A stretch of DNA of 64,000 bases from Ga0077555 sp033764055 (lineage in GTDB: Bacteria > Pseudomonadota > Alphaproteobacteria > Rhizobiales > Hyphomicrobiaceae), in contig JANRJI010000119.1 of NCBI GenBank assembly GCA_033764055.1, positions 231,158-295,157 of the forward strand. Reading direction: 5' to 3'. The notes beneath the pieces were generated by a model. The model was not told where the DNA came from and made no database searches. It was given only the letters and a program-made list of their open reading frames with translations. Within the stretch, counting starts at the first letter, position 1. Each line of letters starts with the position of its first letter. Both the position numbers and the translations under genes were made by a program. This document shows positions 42,626-52,390 of the stretch, one piece after another.

Positions 42626-43597
42626 CTAGCCTCGCGGCAGCGTCCCGCCGTTGGGCTTCTGTCCGCTGGCCGTCTTGCTGAACGCCTCGCCAGCGATCTC
42701 TGCGACACCCGTCAGCGACCCGATGATCGAGGACAATTCGAGCGGCATCATGAGGATCTTCTGGTTCGGTGACTGGGCGATGGCTTCCAGGGCCTTCATG
42801 TAATTGTTTGCGACGAAGTAGTTGATGGCCTGGACATTGCCGTTGGCGATCGCCTCGGAGACCATGCGGGTCGCTGCGGCCTCGGCCTGGGCTGCTCGCT
42901 CGCGGGCCTCCGCGTCGCGGAAGGCGGCTTCCTTGCGACCCTCGGCATCGAGCACGGCGCCTTGCTTCTCGCCTTCGGCCTTGAGGATGGCCGCTTGCCG
43001 GAAGCCTTCTGCTTCGAGCACGTTGGCACGCTTGTCGCGCTCGGCCTTCATCTGGCGCGCCATCGAGTCGACCAGATCACGCGGCGGCGCGATGTCCTTG
43101 ATCTCGATACGCGTCACCTTCACACCCCACGACTCGGTCGCCGCGTCGACCACGTGCAGCAGCTTGGCATTGATCTGGTCGCGGTTGGAAAGCAGCTCGT
43201 CGAGATCCATGGATCCCATCACCGTGCGGATGTTGGTCATGGTCAGGTTGATGATCGCGCCCTCGAGATTGTCGATCTCGTAGGCCGACTTGGCCGCGTT
43301 CAGCACCTGATAGAAGGTGACGCCGTCGACTTTCACCATGGCGTTGTCGCGGGTGATGATGTCCTGCGAAGGGATGTCCATCACCTGCTCCTTCATGTTC
43401 ATGCGCGCGCCGATGCGCTCCATGACCGGAATGAGGATGTGCAGGCCCGGTGTCAGCGTTCGGGTGTAACGGCCGAAATTCTCGACGGTCCAGTTGTACC
43501 CCTGGGGCACGACCTTGACCGTCGACCACACCGCGAGGACGGCCAGCAGAAGCAGGAACAGGCCGAAGAACTCGATGCCGTTGAGCAGTAGGTTCAT
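42626..43597 (-). CDS. SPFH/stomatin-like protein (QmcA type)
   Basis: 323-residue flotillin/stomatin-family protein: one N-terminal membrane helix (FFGLFLLLLAVLAVW), then the SPFH domain (VVPQGYNWTVENFGRY, PGLHILIPVMERIG, PSQDIITRDNAMVKVDGV), then an Ala/Glu-rich coiled coil (about residues 195-270). It probably forms ring-like membrane assemblies with NfeD and modulates membrane proteases. AGGA 8 bp upstream supports ATG 43597 over the TTG at 43615. Confidence 0.92.
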   Translation of the reverse strand: MNLLLNGIEFFGLFLLLLAVLAVWSTVKVVPQGYNWTVENFGRYTRTLTPGLHILIPVMERIGARMNMKEQVMDIPSQDIITRDNAMVKVDGVTFYQVLNAAKSAYEIDNLEGAIINLTMTNIRTVMGSMDLDELLSNRDQINAKLLHVVDAATESWGVKVTRIEIKDIAPPRDLVDSMARQMKAERDKRANVLEAEGFRQAAILKAEGEKQGAVLDAEGRKEAAFRDAEARERAAQAEAAATRMVSEAIANGNVQAINYFVANNYMKALEAIAQSPNQKILMMPLELSSIIGSLTGVAEIAGEAFSKTASGQKPNGGTLPRG

Positions 43598-43744
43598 AGG
43601 AGACATCCTGGACAAATTGCCGCACCCAATAACTGGGGAGCATCGAGGGCGATTCTAAGATGGCAATCGAAAGATTGGGTGAATTCCGTCGCAATCTGGG
43701 CCGCCCTGGGGCCCTCCGGCCGGTCGTCGGCCGCCTGGCACGTC

Positions 43745-46315
43745 TCATCGCCGGAAGCGGTTGTGACTTTCGATGGCTTCTTTGAATCGGGGGTTCTTGG
43801 CCGCCTCCTCGGCGATGACCTCGCCCGTCGCCTTCTCGAGGGCCTCACGCACGGGTGCGGCGAAGGGACTGATCGTCACCGGCCGCGCCCGGATGCGCGC
43901 CAGAACACTGTTCTGGGACGCTGGGAACAGCACGGACCAGCGATCGATATTGCGCCTGCAAGCGTCGTCGACGAGTCGTCGTTGTGGCTCGCTCATCTGA
44001 GTCCAGGTCCCCGCGCCGATCACCAGCTCCATCATGTAGGCCGGACTGTGCACGCCCGGGCTGTGGAATACCGGAAACGGCGGCGATGTCAGTGCGAAGA
44101 TGCCCGTCAGCGGAGTCATCCAGAACGCCGCATCCAGACGCTCGAGGTTGGCCCGGATCACGGCGCTGGATGGCAAGTCCACGATGGTGGCGCCAAGCTT
44201 GCGCAGAACGTCGCCCATCAAGGGTGGGGCAAAGGCGCGCAAATCTTTGAAATCGGCCGGTGATTTGATCTCTCGGCGGAACCATGCCCCGACGTTGCCG
44301 GCGATGCCGCAGGGAATGGCCCGGACCGGGAGACCGTTGGCCGCATAGGCTTGCTCGAGGAGATGGGCGCCCTCGGCGCGCATCCAGCGGACGAAGTCGC
44401 CCGGTGGCAAGCCGAAGGGCAGGCTACCGGCGAAGATGGCGAACTCCCGCCGCCGCCACGAGAACGCCGGCGAATGCCATGCCATCAGGCCGGCCTCGTC
44501 GCGCACGCGCCCCAGCACGAGATTGGCGGGGATCGCATCGCTTCCGGCCAGCACCGCAAAATCGAGCTTGCCGCCGCTGAGTCGGTTGAGCTCTGTCTTG
44601 AAGTCGGTTTGCTGGTCGGTGAAGCCGGTGACCGGAGGTCCGCTGAAGGCGCCGATGGCAAGTCGCCAGGTCGCCGGGCTGGCAGCCTGGGCCAGCGCCG
44701 CCGTCTCCGCATCAGGCACCGCTTCAGGCACCGTACGCCGCGCCGGCAGTGACGGTGCCGTGGGCGCCCGTGTTGTTGCCGCCGTGCCGGCGCCGGTCGG
44801 CGATGTCGACGAGACGTCATCAGACGTGGCGGCCACTTCCGCAGCGGGCTTCGGCGCCTCCGGCCGATTGGCCGGCACCTTCGCACGATCCGGACCGGTG
44901 CTTGCGCTCGCCCTGGCTCTCGGGACCACGACTGTCGGTTCGGCCGGACGTGGTTGCGCCAGCTCCTGCCGCCGCTCGCGGGCCAACGCGATATGGCGTC
45001 CGCTCGGCTGCTCGGCCAGGTAGCGCTCGTAGGCGGAGATGCTGTCTGCGCTACGGGCTCGCTCCCAGGCGGCATCGTCCCGTTGTGGCGCCAGGATCGC
45101 GATCCAGTACCAGAGTCCGCCGAGTGCCAGCAGTCCGGCGATGACCGAGGCGGCTAGGACGGGCATGGTGCTGCGTCCGGCCGCAGCCGGCGGCGCGACT
45201 GCCGAGCCGGCAGGAATGTCCTCGAACGTCACCCGTCGGACGGCGCTCCCGGGAGCCGCCTTCCCGGCAGCCTCTTCAAGGGGAGCCACGGCCAGTATGC
45301 CTGCAGTCGTCTGCGGCGACGCTCCGGTTGTCGCGGGCGTGACGGGCGAGTGTCCGGGAGACGCCTGAGGGTCTCCGAGCAGCATAGCGCGCCACGTCGC
45401 GACCGACTGCGGACGCTTGTCGGCCCGCACGTTCATGGCGGCGTCGATTGCCGCGAGGAATCCGGGCCGCAACGGGCCTGCCCCGCCCGCTGCCATCGGC
45501 ATAGGCTCGGCGAGCTCCCTGGACAGCGCGTCCGGTGGCGCCTTTCCCGTCACGATGAAATACAGCGTGGCGCCGAGGGCGTAGATGTCGCTCCAGGTGC
45601 CTTGCCGGTCGAGATCGACCGCATACTGCTCCTTCGGCGAGTAGCCGGGCGTCACGATGGCATGCACGGTGCGCGACTGGGCCGACAGCGCCTGCCGCGC
45701 CGCGCCGAAGTCGATCAGCACCGGCTCGCTGCCGTCCCGCATGATGATGTTGGCGGGCTTGATGTCGCGATGCAGGATGCCGCCCGCGTGCACGGTCTCG
45801 ACCGCATCCAGGAGCTTGACCGCGATCCTGTCGATCTCCCGCTGGCTGGGGCCCCGCCCGAGGGCAGCTCGCCACTCCGACAAGCTCGGACCCAACTCGA
45901 AATCGAGCACCATGTAGGCCGTGTTGTTGGCCTCGAACAGCCGGTTGACTCGGACGATGTTCGGGTGCCGGAAGCGGGCGAGCGTGCGGGCCTCGTCGAG
46001 GAATTTCCGCCGTCCCCAGGCCAGGACGTCCTCGTCTCTCGCCGACCGGGCGATGACCGTGCTGCGGCCCGGCTCGCGCAGCGCCAGATCGCCGGGAAAG
46101 TACTCCTTCACGGCCACCGGCGCGCCGAGACGCAAGTCGTCGGCCTTGTACGTCAGTCCAAATCCGCCCTGGCCGAGCACCGCGGTCAAGCGGTAATCGT
46201 CGACGAGGACGGAGCCGATGGGTAGCGCCTGACGGAATTCCAAGGCGAATGCCTCGCGCGAGCTGCCGATACCCCGGAGAATTCCCACTGAGCCTGAACC
46301 AACCGTGCGGCGCAC
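43745..46315 (-). CDS. Ser/Thr protein kinase fused to a TRAP-type (DctP/TakP) solute-binding domain
   Basis: 856-residue fusion. Residues about 41-315 are a Hanks-type kinase: LGQGGFGLTYKA, Lys70 in VAVKEYFP, HRDIKPANI (Asp184), IDFG (202-205), and PGYSPKEQY. A Pro/Ala-rich linker leads to a membrane helix at about 385-408. A second low-complexity linker precedes residues about 565-856, which match TakP-like DctP proteins: WHSPAFSWRRREFAIFAG, LPFGLPPGDFVRWM, GNVGAWFRREIKSPADFKDL, LGATIVDLPSSAVI. The kinase would be cytoplasmic and the binding domain periplasmic, suggesting a ligand-controlled kinase. The GTG at 46315 is uncertain; kinase sequence begins near residue 28. Confidence 0.9.
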   Translation of the reverse strand: MRRTVGSGSVGILRGIGSSREAFALEFRQALPIGSVLVDDYRLTAVLGQGGFGLTYKADDLRLGAPVAVKEYFPGDLALREPGRSTVIARSARDEDVLAWGRRKFLDEARTLARFRHPNIVRVNRLFEANNTAYMVLDFELGPSLSEWRAALGRGPSQREIDRIAVKLLDAVETVHAGGILHRDIKPANIIMRDGSEPVLIDFGAARQALSAQSRTVHAIVTPGYSPKEQYAVDLDRQGTWSDIYALGATLYFIVTGKAPPDALSRELAEPMPMAAGGAGPLRPGFLAAIDAAMNVRADKRPQSVATWRAMLLGDPQASPGHSPVTPATTGASPQTTAGILAVAPLEEAAGKAAPGSAVRRVTFEDIPAGSAVAPPAAAGRSTMPVLAASVIAGLLALGGLWYWIAILAPQRDDAAWERARSADSISAYERYLAEQPSGRHIALARERRQELAQPRPAEPTVVVPRARASASTGPDRAKVPANRPEAPKPAAEVAATSDDVSSTSPTGAGTAATTRAPTAPSLPARRTVPEAVPDAETAALAQAASPATWRLAIGAFSGPPVTGFTDQQTDFKTELNRLSGGKLDFAVLAGSDAIPANLVLGRVRDEAGLMAWHSPAFSWRRREFAIFAGSLPFGLPPGDFVRWMRAEGAHLLEQAYAANGLPVRAIPCGIAGNVGAWFRREIKSPADFKDLRAFAPPLMGDVLRKLGATIVDLPSSAVIRANLERLDAAFWMTPLTGIFALTSPPFPVFHSPGVHSPAYMMELVIGAGTWTQMSEPQRRLVDDACRRNIDRWSVLFPASQNSVLARIRARPVTISPFAAPVREALEKATGEVIAEEAAKNPRFKEAIESHNRFRR

Positions 46316-46512
46316 GCAAGGCGGGCCGGCAGGCGGGTTGGCATGTGACGGGTCGGCGCGCGGGCGGCCGGCATGTGGGCCAGCCCGGTCGCCGACAGAG
46401 CAACGCTGACAACTTCACGCCACCACCCCATTGCATTCCGCGGTCGGCCGTCGTCGACTGTGGCATCGGCTCTCGGGCCGCGATCTCGCAACGCTCTACG
46501 GGACACCTGCTC

Positions 46513-47382
46513 ATGCCCTCGCGCTGGACCAGCCGCCGCCAGAAGTTTCGCGCCATCTTCGCTGGCGACACGTGCGTTCATCCCGGATCGGTGCACGATC
46601 CGATCTCGGCCCGCATTGCCTATGACCTCGGCTTCGAGTGCGGCATGTTCGCCGGCTCCACGGCCTCGCTGACGGTGCTGGGTGCCCCAGACCTGATCGT
46701 GCTGACGCTGACCGAGTTCGCGCAGCAGGCCCTGCGCATCGGCCGCGCCGCCGATCTGCCCCTGATGTGCGATGCCGACCACGGTTACGGCAATGCGCTC
46801 TCGGTGATGCGCACCGTCGAGGAGTTGGAGACGGCGGGCGTGGCCGGCCTCTCGATCGAGGACACCGATCTGCCCCAGCCCTTCGGAACCGGCGACAAGC
46901 AGCGCCTCCTTTCGGTCGAGGAAGGCGTCGGCAAGATGAAGGCGGCGCTCGCCGGGCGGCGTGATCCCGATCTCGTCATCGCCGGCCGGACCAGTGCACC
47001 CGCCATCAGTGGCGTCGAGGACACGATCCGGCGGGCCAAGGCCTACGAGGCGGCCGGCGTTGACGCCATGTTCCTCGTCGGCTGCAAAGTACGCGCCGAG
47101 GTCGAGGCCGTCGCGGCTGCGATAAGGATTCCCATCATTCTAGGCGGCTCGCCGGGCGAGCTGGCCGAGCGAGCATGGCTATCGCGAACCGGGGTGCGCG
47201 TCGCGCTCCAGGGGCATCAACCGATCCAGGCGGCGATCCAGGCCATCCATGACACGCTGAAGGCGTTGCGTGAGGGAACGAAGCCCGGTGACCTCAAAGG
47301 TGTCGCCTCGGCGGACCTGATGCGTCGGGTAACGCGAGCCGACGAGTATGCACGTCGCAGCCGTGATTGGCTCGGCGGGTAA
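46513..47382 (+). CDS. PEP mutase/isocitrate lyase superfamily, oxaloacetate decarboxylase-like
   Basis: 289-residue TIM-barrel protein. It matches the subgroup typified by the Pseudomonas oxaloacetate decarboxylase: KFRAIFAGDTCVHPGSVHDP, CGMFAGSTASLTVLGAPD, the metal site MCDADHGYGNALS, GLSIEDTDLPQPFG, AGRTSAP. The isocitrate-lyase KKCGH motif is absent, so it is not a true ICL. It would decarboxylate a 2-oxo dicarboxylate in the cytoplasm. Start at ATG 46513, where similarity begins; divergent from the kinase gene. Confidence 0.87.
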   Translation: MPSRWTSRRQKFRAIFAGDTCVHPGSVHDPISARIAYDLGFECGMFAGSTASLTVLGAPDLIVLTLTEFAQQALRIGRAADLPLMCDADHGYGNALSVMRTVEELETAGVAGLSIEDTDLPQPFGTGDKQRLLSVEEGVGKMKAALAGRRDPDLVIAGRTSAPAISGVEDTIRRAKAYEAAGVDAMFLVGCKVRAEVEAVAAAIRIPIILGGSPGELAERAWLSRTGVRVALQGHQPIQAAIQAIHDTLKALREGTKPGDLKGVASADLMRRVTRADEYARRSRDWLGG

Positions 47383-47477
47383 TCCGCCGTCGCACAGTCG
47401 TGACAGCTCCTTCGCGGAACAATCGAGCACCGCTAGGGTTTTCCACTCAGGCATCCATCGAGTGGAGACTCCTCGTC

Positions 47478-48137
47478 ATGCATCTAGCTGTCCGTGTCCT
47501 GGCGCCCCTGGCGGGCGCCGTTCTCTTTCTCACTCCAGCCTGGTCGCAACAGGCGCCATCGTCCGGTCCGGTTCAACTCGCGCAGAAGCAAGGCGGCAGC
47601 AGCGCCGGGCCCGGAGGTGGCGGCGGCGGAGCTGTGCAGGGCGGAGGTCGCGGTGGCGCCGGCCCAGCGGCAACTACCGGTGGCGGGTCGCGCGCTGCTC
47701 CGAGTGGCCCCGGCGGTGGGCGAGGCGCCCTCTCGGGTGGTGGTCGTGGAGGCGATCGTCCTGCATTCAGCCGAAGCCGGGGCGGTGACGGCCCGAAGGT
47801 GAGTCGTGGCCGCGATGGTGGTGGCGACGGAGTGCGCGTTCGAGATGGCAACCGCGGTCGCGTCGTTCGCGGAGACCGGAATGGCCGACGCGTTGGGCCG
47901 ATCGTCAAGGATCGCGATCGTGCAGGTGGTGGCGTTGTCGTCCGCGATGGCCGTCGCCGCTATACGCGCACCTATATTCGTGACCGCGGCCGTCGCTACG
48001 CATGGGGCCCTGGCATCACGTTCTACTTCTACGACGGCCACTACTACGGCGACTGCGACTGGTTGAGGCGGAAGGCCCGTGCGACCGGCAGCAGCTACTG
48101 GTGGGCTCGCTATCGCGCCTGCCGCAATTGGGAGTGA
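47478..48137 (+). CDS. Secreted Gly/Arg-rich protein of unknown function
   Basis: 219-residue protein not assigned to a family. A signal peptide (LAVRVLAPLAGAVLFLTPAWSQQ, cleavage near Ser-Gln-Gln) is followed by about 80 residues of Gly/Ser/Ala-rich low complexity, then an Arg/Asp/Gly-rich segment with RDGNRGRVV-like repeats. A conserved-looking C-terminal end has YTRTYIRDRGRRYAWGPGITF, then YFYDGHYYGDCDWLRRKA and WWARYRACRNW. The tail resembles small exported proteins common in Hyphomicrobiales. Probably periplasmic or surface-associated. Confidence 0.75.
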   Translation: MHLAVRVLAPLAGAVLFLTPAWSQQAPSSGPVQLAQKQGGSSAGPGGGGGGAVQGGGRGGAGPAATTGGGSRAAPSGPGGGRGALSGGGRGGDRPAFSRSRGGDGPKVSRGRDGGGDGVRVRDGNRGRVVRGDRNGRRVGPIVKDRDRAGGGVVVRDGRRRYTRTYIRDRGRRYAWGPGITFYFYDGHYYGDCDWLRRKARATGSSYWWARYRACRNWE

Positions 48138-48161
48138 GCCGAGCCGGTCGCCGTTATCCCG

Positions 48162-49610
48162 TCAGCCGTCGGCAGGCACGTTTCCCGGGCGTGGATCGAT
48201 GGGCACGAGGCCGGCCAGACCCATGGCAGCTTCGAAGAGGCCGCCTGCCGCCAGCAGCGCGGCCTCGCCGCGGGGACGCCCGACCATCTGCAGCCCGACC
48301 GGGCGCCCGTGCTTGTCGAAGCCGCAGGGCAGGGCTAGCGCAGGCGTCCCCATCAGGGTCGGGATTGCCGTTACGAGCGAGCCGCCGAGGTAGTTCGTGA
48401 CCGGCTTGCCGTCGATGTGCGACGGCATCCTCAGATTGACGTCGAAGGCCGGCGAGGAGGCGCACGGCAGCACGAGCACGTCGAACGTCTCGAAGAACGC
48501 TGCGACCCGTCGATAGAATGCCGCCCGTTCGCGATCGGCCCAGCCGATCCGGCTCGGCGTCGCCTTGAGGCCCTCCTCGGTGTTCCAGATGATGTCCGGT
48601 TTGATCAGGGCGCGGTGCGCGGCGATCATCGGCTCCCGGTCCACCACGTAGGACTGCGATCGAAGCACCATGAACGCCTCGGCGATCTGGCCGGGATCGG
48701 GGTGGGCCTCCTCGACGAGGGCGCCCATCGCCACGAAATGTCGGAGCGCGGACTTGCAGATGTCGCGCGTCTCCTTCTCGACGGGAAATGCCCCGCCAAA
48801 GCTCTCGGTCCACGCGATACGCCTCGGCGCGACAGGCGCCTCCACTGCCGACAGGAAAGACTTGGTTGGCGCGTCGAATGTTTGCGGGTCGCGCGGGCAG
48901 AAGCCCGCCATGCTGTCCAGGAACAGAGCCAGGTCGCCCACGTTTCGCGCCATCGGCCCCTGCACCGAGAGCGGTGCGTAGAGGTTGTTGGACGTTCCCC
49001 GCGTCACGCGCCCGGGCGACGGTCGCAGACCGACGACGGAGCAGAACGAGGCGGGCCGCCTCAGCGAGCCGGCATGATCGGAGCCATGCGCCAGCCATAC
49101 CTCGCCCGCCGCCAGCGCCGCCGCGCCCCCACCCGTCGAGCCGCCGGGTGTCAGAGATGTGTTCCACGGATTGGTCGTCCGCCCGAACACCTCGTTGAAC
49201 GTCGACCCGCCGGCGGCGAACTCGGGCGTGTTCGACTTGGCGATGACGATGCCCCCTTTGCGCTCGATGCGCTCGACGACCGGATGCGAGGCTTGCGGCA
49301 CGTGGTCCTTGTAGATCGGCGAGCCGTAGGTCGTGCGCACGCCCGCCACGTCGTTGACGTCCTTGATCGCCACCGGCAAACCGGCGAGCCAGCCGGGCTC
49401 GCCCCGGGCCACTATGCCTTCGCCGCGCATCAGCCGGCGCGCATGGTCCCTGGCCCTGTCGAGGCAAAGCGTCGGCAGCGCGTTGAGCGCCGGCTCGCAG
49501 GCCGCGATCCGTTTCTCCGCAGCCTCGATCAGGTCGAGCGGCGTGATCTCACCGGCCTCCAGGTGGCGGACTGCCTGGCGCGCGGTGAGGCGGATGAGCT
49601 CGTCTGACAT
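48162..49610 (-). CDS. Amidase signature family protein
   Basis: 482-residue amidase, second in the window. Lysine in LPVAIKDVNDVAG, cis-serine region GGSTGGGAAALAAG, nucleophile serine in GSDHAGSLRRPA, where many relatives have GSDxGGS. Start at ATG 49610 (frame begins at 49793). It lies downstream of the nitrile-hydratase-like genes on the same strand and could convert the amide made by that enzyme to acid plus ammonia. That pairing is common in nitrile degraders but is inference here. Confidence 0.88.
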   Translation of the reverse strand: MSDELIRLTARQAVRHLEAGEITPLDLIEAAEKRIAACEPALNALPTLCLDRARDHARRLMRGEGIVARGEPGWLAGLPVAIKDVNDVAGVRTTYGSPIYKDHVPQASHPVVERIERKGGIVIAKSNTPEFAAGGSTFNEVFGRTTNPWNTSLTPGGSTGGGAAALAAGEVWLAHGSDHAGSLRRPASFCSVVGLRPSPGRVTRGTSNNLYAPLSVQGPMARNVGDLALFLDSMAGFCPRDPQTFDAPTKSFLSAVEAPVAPRRIAWTESFGGAFPVEKETRDICKSALRHFVAMGALVEEAHPDPGQIAEAFMVLRSQSYVVDREPMIAAHRALIKPDIIWNTEEGLKATPSRIGWADRERAAFYRRVAAFFETFDVLVLPCASSPAFDVNLRMPSHIDGKPVTNYLGGSLVTAIPTLMGTPALALPCGFDKHGRPVGLQMVGRPRGEAALLAAGGLFEAAMGLAGLVPIDPRPGNVPADG

Positions 49611-49746
49611 GTGGCACCTGAGCTGAATGGCAGGCTGGGGGTAGCTCGGAATGTCGCCTTGAACCCGGCCAAATGCAAACAGCCTGAGGCATTCTTGCGC
49701 ACTGCGGCCGGCCTGCTCGGCTCGCGCCTGCGTCTGCCACAAGACG

Positions 49747-51018
49747 TCAGCGATTGCCTTGCAGCGCCCGGCCATCGAGCCCATCGTGGGCAATGCCGAG
49801 ATGCGTCAGAATGGTCGGTGCGATGTCGACGGCCGATGTCGGTATGTCGCACGCAGTGCCAGCGTGGAATCCCCGCCCCTGGATCATCAGGAATGGCGAC
49901 TGCTCGTAGCGCGCGAGCCCGCCATGCTGCCCGCATTGGAGCCGATCGGCCTTGCCCGCGCCTGGCTTGGCCGCATAGCTCTTGCCGGGAATGCCGTACT
50001 CGTTGGTGTCCTCGGACGCTGCCATGGCGACGGCTAAGGCGAGCCCGTCCCGCGATGTCTGTCCGAGCCGCGCCAGATCGTCGGCGGCAACGACCTCGCC
50101 TGCCCACGGCCGCCTTGCGAGAAACGAACCGATGGCGTCCCTGCGCGCATTGTGGTCTGGGTGCACGTAGACGAGTGCCGAGGTGCCGTTCGACGTCGAC
50201 ACCACGTCGCCCGAGCCCGGCCCCAGCTTCAGACCGGCCTCTACGAGCTCGGCCTCGATGTCGATCACGCCCGCGACGGTCTGATGGCCGTGGTCCGAGG
50301 CAACGACCAGCACGATATCCTCCCCGCCGCTGCGAGCCTCGGCGACGGCGTCGATCACCAGCCGGGCGGTCGCATCGCTGGCCTTGATGGCAGCGGTCTG
50401 GTCGGGCGACCCGAGGGGATGGGCGTGTGATGAGATGTCGGGCTCGGCCAGCCACACGACGCCGAGGGCCGGCTTCCTGGGCCCGCGGACGACATCGGCG
50501 ATGAACCGCTCCGCCATCACCCGGTCGCCTGCCTCGTCAGGTGTCAACCGGCTCGCGTCCCAGTCCCCGATCGGCACGCGACCCGGCCCGTACGAGCCGG
50601 CCCGGTGATACGTGATGCCATGGCCGTCGGGGTCGTGTGCATAGCCGGCCCCGGGTGACACATTGGCATAGATGATGGCGCCGCCGTGCCCCTTGACCCG
50701 CTCGGCCATCGTCGGCATGGCGAGCGATCGGCCCGTCACTCTTCGCTTGTGCTGCAGGAAGCCCGGATGGCCGGCATCGTGCGCGACCAGTCGCCCGTCT
50801 TCCATCAGTACCATGCTGTTTCCGGCGAGCTCATGCTTGGCCGGGAAGCAGCCGGTCGCCAGCGACGAGGACACGACGCGCGTCGCAGACGGAAACACCG
50901 AGCGGTGCGCGGTGAACGACTGGGCGACCGCGCTGTGAGCGACGAGGTTGGGGGTCAGCTCGCGCGTGATCATGTCGCGCCGCAGGCCGTCGAGGACGAG
51001 GACGATGGCTCGGCGCAT
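49747..51018 (-). CDS. Alkaline phosphatase family phosphodiesterase/nucleotide pyrophosphatase-like
   Basis: 423-residue metal-dependent phosphoryl hydrolase. Features of the NPP/alkaline phosphatase superfamily: metal Asp in VLVLDGLRRDM, nucleophile Thr in SVFPSATRVVSSSLATG, metal ligands in WLAEPDISSHAHPLGS (Asp, His) and VASDHGHQT (Asp-His), and a late His region TSAVDIAPTILTHLG. No signal peptide is clear. It probably cleaves a phosphodiester or phosphonate ester. ATG 51018 chosen; the frame starts at 51159. Confidence 0.85.
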   Translation of the reverse strand: MRRAIVLVLDGLRRDMITRELTPNLVAHSAVAQSFTAHRSVFPSATRVVSSSLATGCFPAKHELAGNSMVLMEDGRLVAHDAGHPGFLQHKRRVTGRSLAMPTMAERVKGHGGAIIYANVSPGAGYAHDPDGHGITYHRAGSYGPGRVPIGDWDASRLTPDEAGDRVMAERFIADVVRGPRKPALGVVWLAEPDISSHAHPLGSPDQTAAIKASDATARLVIDAVAEARSGGEDIVLVVASDHGHQTVAGVIDIEAELVEAGLKLGPGSGDVVSTSNGTSALVYVHPDHNARRDAIGSFLARRPWAGEVVAADDLARLGQTSRDGLALAVAMAASEDTNEYGIPGKSYAAKPGAGKADRLQCGQHGGLARYEQSPFLMIQGRGFHAGTACDIPTSAVDIAPTILTHLGIAHDGLDGRALQGNR

Positions 51019-51094
51019 GTCGATCGGCTCCGGTTGCGTGGCGATGAGACCGTATGGCTGCAGCCTCACGTCAGGAGTGTGACGGCGTCGTCGG

Positions 51095-51943
51095 TCAGCC
51101 GGTCCTGATCTGCTCCAGGACAGGCAGGATATAGTTGCGGAACTGGGCCGGATTCTCACTCATCGGGAAGTGGCCGAGCTTCTCCATCACCGTCACGTGG
51201 GCGCCCTTGATCTTGGCCGCGGTCCGCAGGGTATCCTCGGGCGTGCAGGAGAAGTCGTACTCGCCGGTGAGCAGGTAAAGCGGACACTGGCTCGTATCGA
51301 TCTTGGCGACTCGATCTCTCAGGTCACCGTCGATCCGATAGAAGTATAGGTCACCCTTGAACACGCCGGGTCCGCCACACTTGTACATCCAGAGCGTCTC
51401 GTGGCGGCTGTCGGCCGGGCTGTGCGGCGCCATCATTCCCGAGACGAGCGCCGCGCAGACCTCACCGCCGTGCACGTCTGGCCGATGCAGCCATTCCGTA
51501 TCGTACCAGGGCTGCTGGTAGTCGGCCGACTCGAGGCCGATCAGGGCCCTGAAGCGTTTGGCGTGCGCGGCGGCGAGATTGAGCACCACCCTCCCGCCGA
51601 TCGAGCAGCCCATCACCACGGGCTTCTCGAGCCGGATTGCGTCGCAGACGTCGAGGATCATCTGCGTGTAGCTCTCGGTGGTGAGCCGGTACTCCTCGCG
51701 CTCGAAACCGACCGGTGGCAACGATTTTCCGTGCCACGGCATGTCGAATACGATCACGCGATAGTGCTTGGTGATCGCCTCGTCGTTGAGGATGTGCCGG
51801 AACTGTCGGCCATCGGCTCCGGCGGTGTGCAGGCAGACCAGTGGGATGCCGGTGCCCGCCTCCTCCACGTAGAGGCGATGCGGCCGGCCCGACAGCTCGA
51901 GATGCAGGTAGCGTCCGACGATGGGCTCGAAGCGTGGCGTCAT
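51095..51943 (-). CDS. Alpha/beta hydrolase
   Basis: 282-residue alpha/beta-fold hydrolase. The oxyanion region is VCLHTAGADGRQFRHIL, the nucleophile elbow is GCSIGG, the acid is likely the Asp in LLTGEYDFSC, and the His is in EKLGHFPMSENP. It could be an esterase, lactonase or C-C hydrolase. Its ATG overlaps the upstream 134-residue gene by ATGA, so the two are translationally coupled and probably act together. Confidence 0.88.
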   Translation of the reverse strand: MTPRFEPIVGRYLHLELSGRPHRLYVEEAGTGIPLVCLHTAGADGRQFRHILNDEAITKHYRVIVFDMPWHGKSLPPVGFEREEYRLTTESYTQMILDVCDAIRLEKPVVMGCSIGGRVVLNLAAAHAKRFRALIGLESADYQQPWYDTEWLHRPDVHGGEVCAALVSGMMAPHSPADSRHETLWMYKCGGPGVFKGDLYFYRIDGDLRDRVAKIDTSQCPLYLLTGEYDFSCTPEDTLRTAAKIKGAHVTVMEKLGHFPMSENPAQFRNYILPVLEQIRTG

Positions 51944-52344
51944 CGCGCGGTCTCCTTCATCGGCAGGACGCGCGGTGCAGCAAGGACATCCTTGATGAAT
52001 TGCAGATTGCCCATGAATGGCACGAGGTTGCCCTCCACCCGCGCACGCCCCACCTTGGTCAGTGCCATCAGGTCGTGATAGCCAGCTATGGGGTACGGCT
52101 CGAGGAAGCGCAGCCAGACATCGGCCTCGGCCCGAACGGCGAACAGCCACGGCTTCAGCAGAAACGGTCCCCGCGCCACCGCCGCCACCCGGCCCTCGTT
52201 GATCGAGACGAGCAGTGGCTGTGGACCTACGCCGAGCTCGAAATCGCAAGACAGGAAGCGACCGCGGCGCACCAGGTCCGTGTCGGCCACCACGAGTCGC
52301 GGCAGTGCCTCGAAGGCGGCTACTGCCTTCTCCAGATCGGTCAT
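51940..52344 (-). CDS. Small conserved protein, possibly SCP2-like
   Basis: 134-residue protein I cannot place with certainty. The sequence pattern (FELGVGPQPLLVSINEGRVA, then WLRFLEPYPIAGYHDLMAL and GRARVEGNLVPFMGNLQFIKDVL) resembles SCP2-like lipid-binding domains. No signal peptide or membrane helix. It is ATGA-coupled to the alpha/beta hydrolase and follows the HupE gene by 46 bp, so it is likely in the nitrile-hydratase operon; it may carry a hydrophobic substrate for the hydrolase. Confidence 0.6.
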   Translation of the reverse strand: MTDLEKAVAAFEALPRLVVADTDLVRRGRFLSCDFELGVGPQPLLVSINEGRVAAVARGPFLLKPWLFAVRAEADVWLRFLEPYPIAGYHDLMALTKVGRARVEGNLVPFMGNLQFIKDVLAAPRVLPMKETAR

Positions 52345-52390
52345 GGCAACGTCCCTTTCGGCCTGTGCAGGCGGTGGCGGGCCAATCGGG

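Noticed and set aside
47560..47960. Gly/Arg-rich repeats of the secreted protein as a CRISPR or DNA satellite.
   Set aside because: The repeats are degenerate coding repeats without constant spacing or conserved repeat units.
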